The position numbers and the translations under genes are program-made. The notes under the pieces are model-generated. The model worked only from the letters and a program-made list of their open reading frames with translations, made no database searches and was not told where the DNA came from. From an uncultured Eggerthellaceae bacterium (GTDB lineage Bacteria > Actinomycetota > Coriobacteriia > Coriobacteriales > Eggerthellaceae): a DNA stretch of 44,053 bases. Positions 41,668 to 44,053 of the stretch are shown here, piece by piece (position 1 is the first letter of the stretch; the number at the start of each line of letters is the position of its first letter). The stretch covers positions 1 through 44,053 of the forward strand of contig CAKTYF010000005.1 in assembly GCA_934631995.1 (NCBI GenBank), given 5' to 3'.

Positions 41668-42691
41668 GAGCGATCACCTCTTTCGCAAGATCAACGTATG
41701 ACTGCGCACCCTTGCCAGTTGGATCGTATTGCGTAATAGGCAAACCAAAACTAGGAGCCTCGGACAACTTCACCGTACGAGGAATCATAGAATTAAATAC
41801 AATACGACCAAAATACGACCGAACTTCCTCGGCGACTTGTTTCGAAAGCGTAGTACGTCCGTCATACATCGTCAAAAGCACCCCGTAAATATCCAAAGCA
41901 GGATTAAGGCGAGTTTTGACACGTTTCATTGAATCGAGAAGTTTTGTCACACCTTCCAATGCGTAGAATTCACACTGAATAGGAATAAGAAGCTTATCCG
42001 CGGCAACAAGAGCGTTCACGGTAAGCAAACCTAAAGAAGGAGGACAATCAACAAAGATAAAATCATAACGCCCGCGCAAGCGTCCCAAAGCATCTTTAAG
42101 TCTATTCTCGCGCGCCATCTCGGTTACTAATTCAACCTCGGCACCTGCCAAATTGATAGTAGCAGGAAGAACATCGAGCCCTTGGCATACATCGGGAATA
42201 ATCGCTTGCTCAACAGGAACATCATTAATCAAGACATCGTAAACGCAGTTTTTAACCAGATTCTTTTCAATCCCAAGACCACTTGAAGCATTACCCTGCG
42301 GATCAAGGTCAACAAGAAGCACTTGCCTTCCAAGCTCGCCAAGAGCAGCAGACAAGTTGATAGCAGTCGTTGATTTTCCAACGCCGCCTTTCTGATTGAT
42401 AATTGCAATGATCTTTGTCTGCCCGATTACATGAGTAACAGGTGCTTTCTCAGCATAGGATTTCAACTGCGGATGAGCTACTTCGGGTTCTGCAGTTTGC
42501 TGGCTTCGTGGGGCACGCTCAACAACCTCTGGTTCATTCCTATACGACGAAGGAGCAGATTGCACTTTCTCAAAAGAAGTGCCTTGCGCGACTTCACTCA
42601 CCGCTCTTTCCTGCTGTGTCGTATCCTCATGTTGATTATTGATAGTCCCTGCTGCATTTTTTTCACGTCTCAGACCATCGAAAAAACCCAC
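41660..42691 (-). CDS. parA: Chromosome partitioning ATPase ParA/Soj
   Basis: 343 residues from GTG 42691 (AGGAGG five bases upstream). The ATPase domain starts at residue ~92 with KIIAIINQKGGVGKSTT (deviant Walker A), then LLVDLDPQGNASSGLG, FIFVDCPPSLGLLTVNAL and IPIQCEFYALEG. It is preceded by a ~90-residue, probably disordered N-terminal extension that Soj of Bacillus and most ParA proteins lack. It forms DNA-bound dimers that move ParB-parS complexes. Operonic with parB. Confidence 0.96.
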   Translation of the reverse strand: MGFFDGLRREKNAAGTINNQHEDTTQQERAVSEVAQGTSFEKVQSAPSSYRNEPEVVERAPRSQQTAEPEVAHPQLKSYAEKAPVTHVIGQTKIIAIINQKGGVGKSTTAINLSAALGELGRQVLLVDLDPQGNASSGLGIEKNLVKNCVYDVLINDVPVEQAIIPDVCQGLDVLPATINLAGAEVELVTEMARENRLKDALGRLRGRYDFIFVDCPPSLGLLTVNALVAADKLLIPIQCEFYALEGVTKLLDSMKRVKTRLNPALDIYGVLLTMYDGRTTLSKQVAEEVRSYFGRIVFNSMIPRTVKLSEAPSFGLPITQYDPTGKGAQSYVDLAKEVIARG

Positions 42692-42769
42692 ACGAGCCTC
42701 CTCTCGTTAAAAAACACGTATCTATTGGTATTGTTGAAAGTATATGATTTCAGCATCATAGCTTCAACC

Positions 42770-42785
42770 TGTTTCACGTGAAACA
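42770..42785. other. parS: parS site 2
   Basis: Perfect TGTTTCACGTGAAACA, 79 bp upstream of the parA start, in or near its promoter region. Confidence 0.95.
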
Positions 42786-42871
42786 CCAAACACAAACCAG
42801 TATCCAGAAAAAAGGTCAGCGACAACCTTGGGGAAAAACTTTATTCAAATATCGCAATTAACCTTCATCAT

Positions 42872-42901
42872 TTTTTGATGTTTCACGTGAAACATCAAAA
42901 A
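42872..42901. terminator. 30-bp perfect palindrome containing parS, after rsmG
   Basis: TTTTTGATGTTTCAC followed by GTGAAACATCAAAAA, 14 bp after the rsmG stop. It can form a hairpin, but Ts precede rather than follow it on the rsmG strand, so terminator strength is uncertain. Confidence 0.5.
42879..42894. other. parS: parS site 3
   Basis: Perfect TGTTTCACGTGAAACA at the centre of the palindrome between rsmG and parA, 94 bp from site 2. Confidence 0.95.
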
Positions 42902-42914
42902 CAAGAATATAAAA

Positions 42915-43562
42915 CTACAGAGGATTTCTTTGTGCCATACCATTTCTGCGCGGCAATTTAATGGAAGCATTCTTAAACTTTTCAAAAACTAAAATACGAC
43001 GAAATGTTTCATTATCAGAAAGATAAAGCCCGCGATCGGATATAAGACGAAGACCTAATTTCTGTTCAAGCGAACAAGCATGAGCAAGTTCTTCCTCTTC
43101 GATACGTGATTTATAACAGATGAATTGTCCCCCCACTTTCAACAGCGGAGAACCTAATTCAAGAAGAGAGCCTAATTGAGAGAGCGCACGAGCAGACAGA
43201 ACTGAAAACTTCCCTTTCTTCTGAAGAGCCAACTCTTCAGCACGTCCCGGGAAGACCGTAATATTCGATAAACCGAGTTCTTGAGCAAACTGCTCAAGAA
43301 GGAAAGCTTTCTTTTTCACCGACTCAACAAGCACTGTCTCACGACCAGTTTCAATAGCAATAGGAATGCCAGGGAATCCTGCTCCGGAACCTAAGTCACC
43401 ATAAAGCCCTTCCGGTGCCTTTTCAAATTCAGGCAGCGCAGAAAGAGAATCCTCAATATGCAATACTTGGGCCGATTCCCAAGAAACAATGCGAGTAATA
43501 TTAGTTGTTTCATTCGCTTTTACGACTAAATCAAGATGCTTATTGAGCAATTCGGAATTCAT
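42915..43562 (-). CDS. rsmG: 16S rRNA (guanine-527-N7) methyltransferase RsmG
   Basis: 215 residues, ATG with AGAAAGG five bases upstream. The start NKHLDLVVKANETTNITRI, the SAM-binding motif YGDLGSGAGFPGIPIAIE, VLVESVKKKAFLLEQF and VLSARALSQLGSLLEL are characteristic of GidB/RsmG. Loss of this gene gives low-level streptomycin resistance in other bacteria. It follows jag by 87 bp across a terminator and precedes parA, the conserved origin-proximal order. Confidence 0.96.
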   Translation of the reverse strand: MNSELLNKHLDLVVKANETTNITRIVSWESAQVLHIEDSLSALPEFEKAPEGLYGDLGSGAGFPGIPIAIETGRETVLVESVKKKAFLLEQFAQELGLSNITVFPGRAEELALQKKGKFSVLSARALSQLGSLLELGSPLLKVGGQFICYKSRIEEEELAHACSLEQKLGLRLISDRGLYLSDNETFRRILVFEKFKNASIKLPRRNGMAQRNPL

Positions 43563-43596
43563 GAGGACCTTTCTATTTCAGTTCGCCCTATTATGA

Positions 43597-43628
43597 CAAA
43601 AAAAGAGGGTCTGAAACATCAGACCCTC
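43597..43628 (-). terminator. Intrinsic terminator of jag
   Basis: GAGGGTCTGA (43605-43614) pairs with TCAGACCCTC (43619-43628) around a four-base loop. On the minus strand a run of seven Ts follows, 22 bp after the jag stop. Confidence 0.9.
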
Positions 43629-43649
43629 AATAAAGCTCTATTTTTCTTT

Positions 43650-44053
43650 TTATCGCGGATAGATAACCACGTGACGAGAAGGACCTTCATCTTCCGATTC
43701 AGTCTCAACGCGATCATCGTCACGAAGAGCCACGTGAACAAGACGACGCTCATAAGGAGTCATGGGACGAAGCTTCACGCTACGATGCTCACGTGCCGCG
43801 CGATTTGCAGCGGAATGGGCAATGGACTCAATCTTCGCGCGCTGACGAGATTTATAACCCTCGACATCGATAACAACCGGATAACGAAAACCGAGCTTCC
43901 GAACCAGAATTGCCGAAATCAAGAACTGCAAACTTTCAAGCGTCTTGCCATGACGACCGATAAGAACAGCGGTGTCATCACCGGTGATGTCAAGAATCAA
44001 CTCTCCTTCGTCACCCTCATATTCATCGATGGTGATATCGCCAACCGAGAAAT
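43650..44053 (-). CDS. jag: RNA-binding protein Jag/KhpB (N-terminal part outside window)
   Basis: The last 133 residues are visible; the frame stays open to the right edge. A KH domain comes first (GDDTAVLIGRHGKTLESLQF with the GRHG loop), then an R3H domain (RAKIESIAHSAANRAAREHR ... MTPYERRLVHVALRDD). The end, SEDEGPSRHVVIYPR, is typical of Jag/SpoIIIJ-associated/EloR proteins. Partner KhpA and YidC are expected beyond the edge. It binds RNA and influences cell elongation or division in other Gram-positives. Confidence 0.93.
   Translation of the reverse strand, partial: FSVGDITIDEYEGDEGELILDITGDDTAVLIGRHGKTLESLQFLISAILVRKLGFRYPVVIDVEGYKSRQRAKIESIAHSAANRAAREHRSVKLRPMTPYERRLVHVALRDDDRVETESEDEGPSRHVVIYPR

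Overview
The window looks like a chromosomal segment of an anaerobic actinobacterium of the class Coriobacteriia, most likely an Eggerthellaceae relative. That is an inference from content: a LuxR-type regulator fused to a 12-helix membrane domain, a molybdopterin enzyme of the acetylene hydratase / transhydroxylase / catechol-dehydroxylase clade with its ferredoxin and MFS partner, a BTAD (SARP-type) regulator, DUF5679, and the actinobacterial style of the par locus. The right end carries jag, rsmG, parA and parB with three perfect parS sites. This is the usual gene order beside oriC, so the replication origin probably lies just beyond the right edge.

Layout from left to right. (a) 1-12320, minus: one giant secreted repeat protein, open at the left edge. 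It has a signal peptide, an Ala/Thr/Pro-rich stalk, InlB-type and MucBP-like repeats, and then about 23 copies of an 89-residue YDG/MBG-like repeat arranged in higher-order blocks. (b) 12441-14412, minus: a small unknown protein and a BTAD regulator whose C-terminus resembles a GGDEF domain without the signature; both sit upstream of the giant gene. (c) 14413-15428: no gene, but a MITE-like inverted-repeat element. (d) 15429-20712, plus: a transglutaminase-type lipoprotein, then a compact type IV filament-like operon (PilC/GspF platform, four small pilin-like membrane proteins, a PilT-type ATPase) with no PilB and no prepilin peptidase in the window. (e) 20935-26945, minus: MFS transporter, two-cluster ferredoxin, molybdopterin oxidoreductase, double zinc-ribbon protein and LuxR-type membrane regulator, which together look like an inducible reductive or dehydroxylating pathway for an aromatic or other small substrate. 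(f) 26946-27787: no gene; a second and larger copy of the inverted-repeat element.

(g) 27788-29386: ribosome hibernation factor with an attenuator-like leader, tRNA-Arg(ACG) with its own promoter and terminator, and a DUF5679 protein. (h) 29497-33087: a 1196-residue membrane protein that looks like an M28 peptidase with lost metal ligands and a long low-complexity insertion; next to it are a membrane-anchored helical protein (33171-34544) and a DnaQ-DinG exonuclease-helicase. (i) 37597-44053: a tail-anchored unknown protein, D-Ala-D-Ala ligase, RlmN (probably leaderless), parB, parA, rsmG and jag (partial).

The observations most worth following up are the PilT-only filament operon, the inverted-repeat elements whose stems differ between copies but pair perfectly within each copy, the degenerate M28 protein, the dehydroxylase-like gene cluster, and parS sites built into terminator-like palindromes. 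All statements come from reading the sequence; no database search was run.
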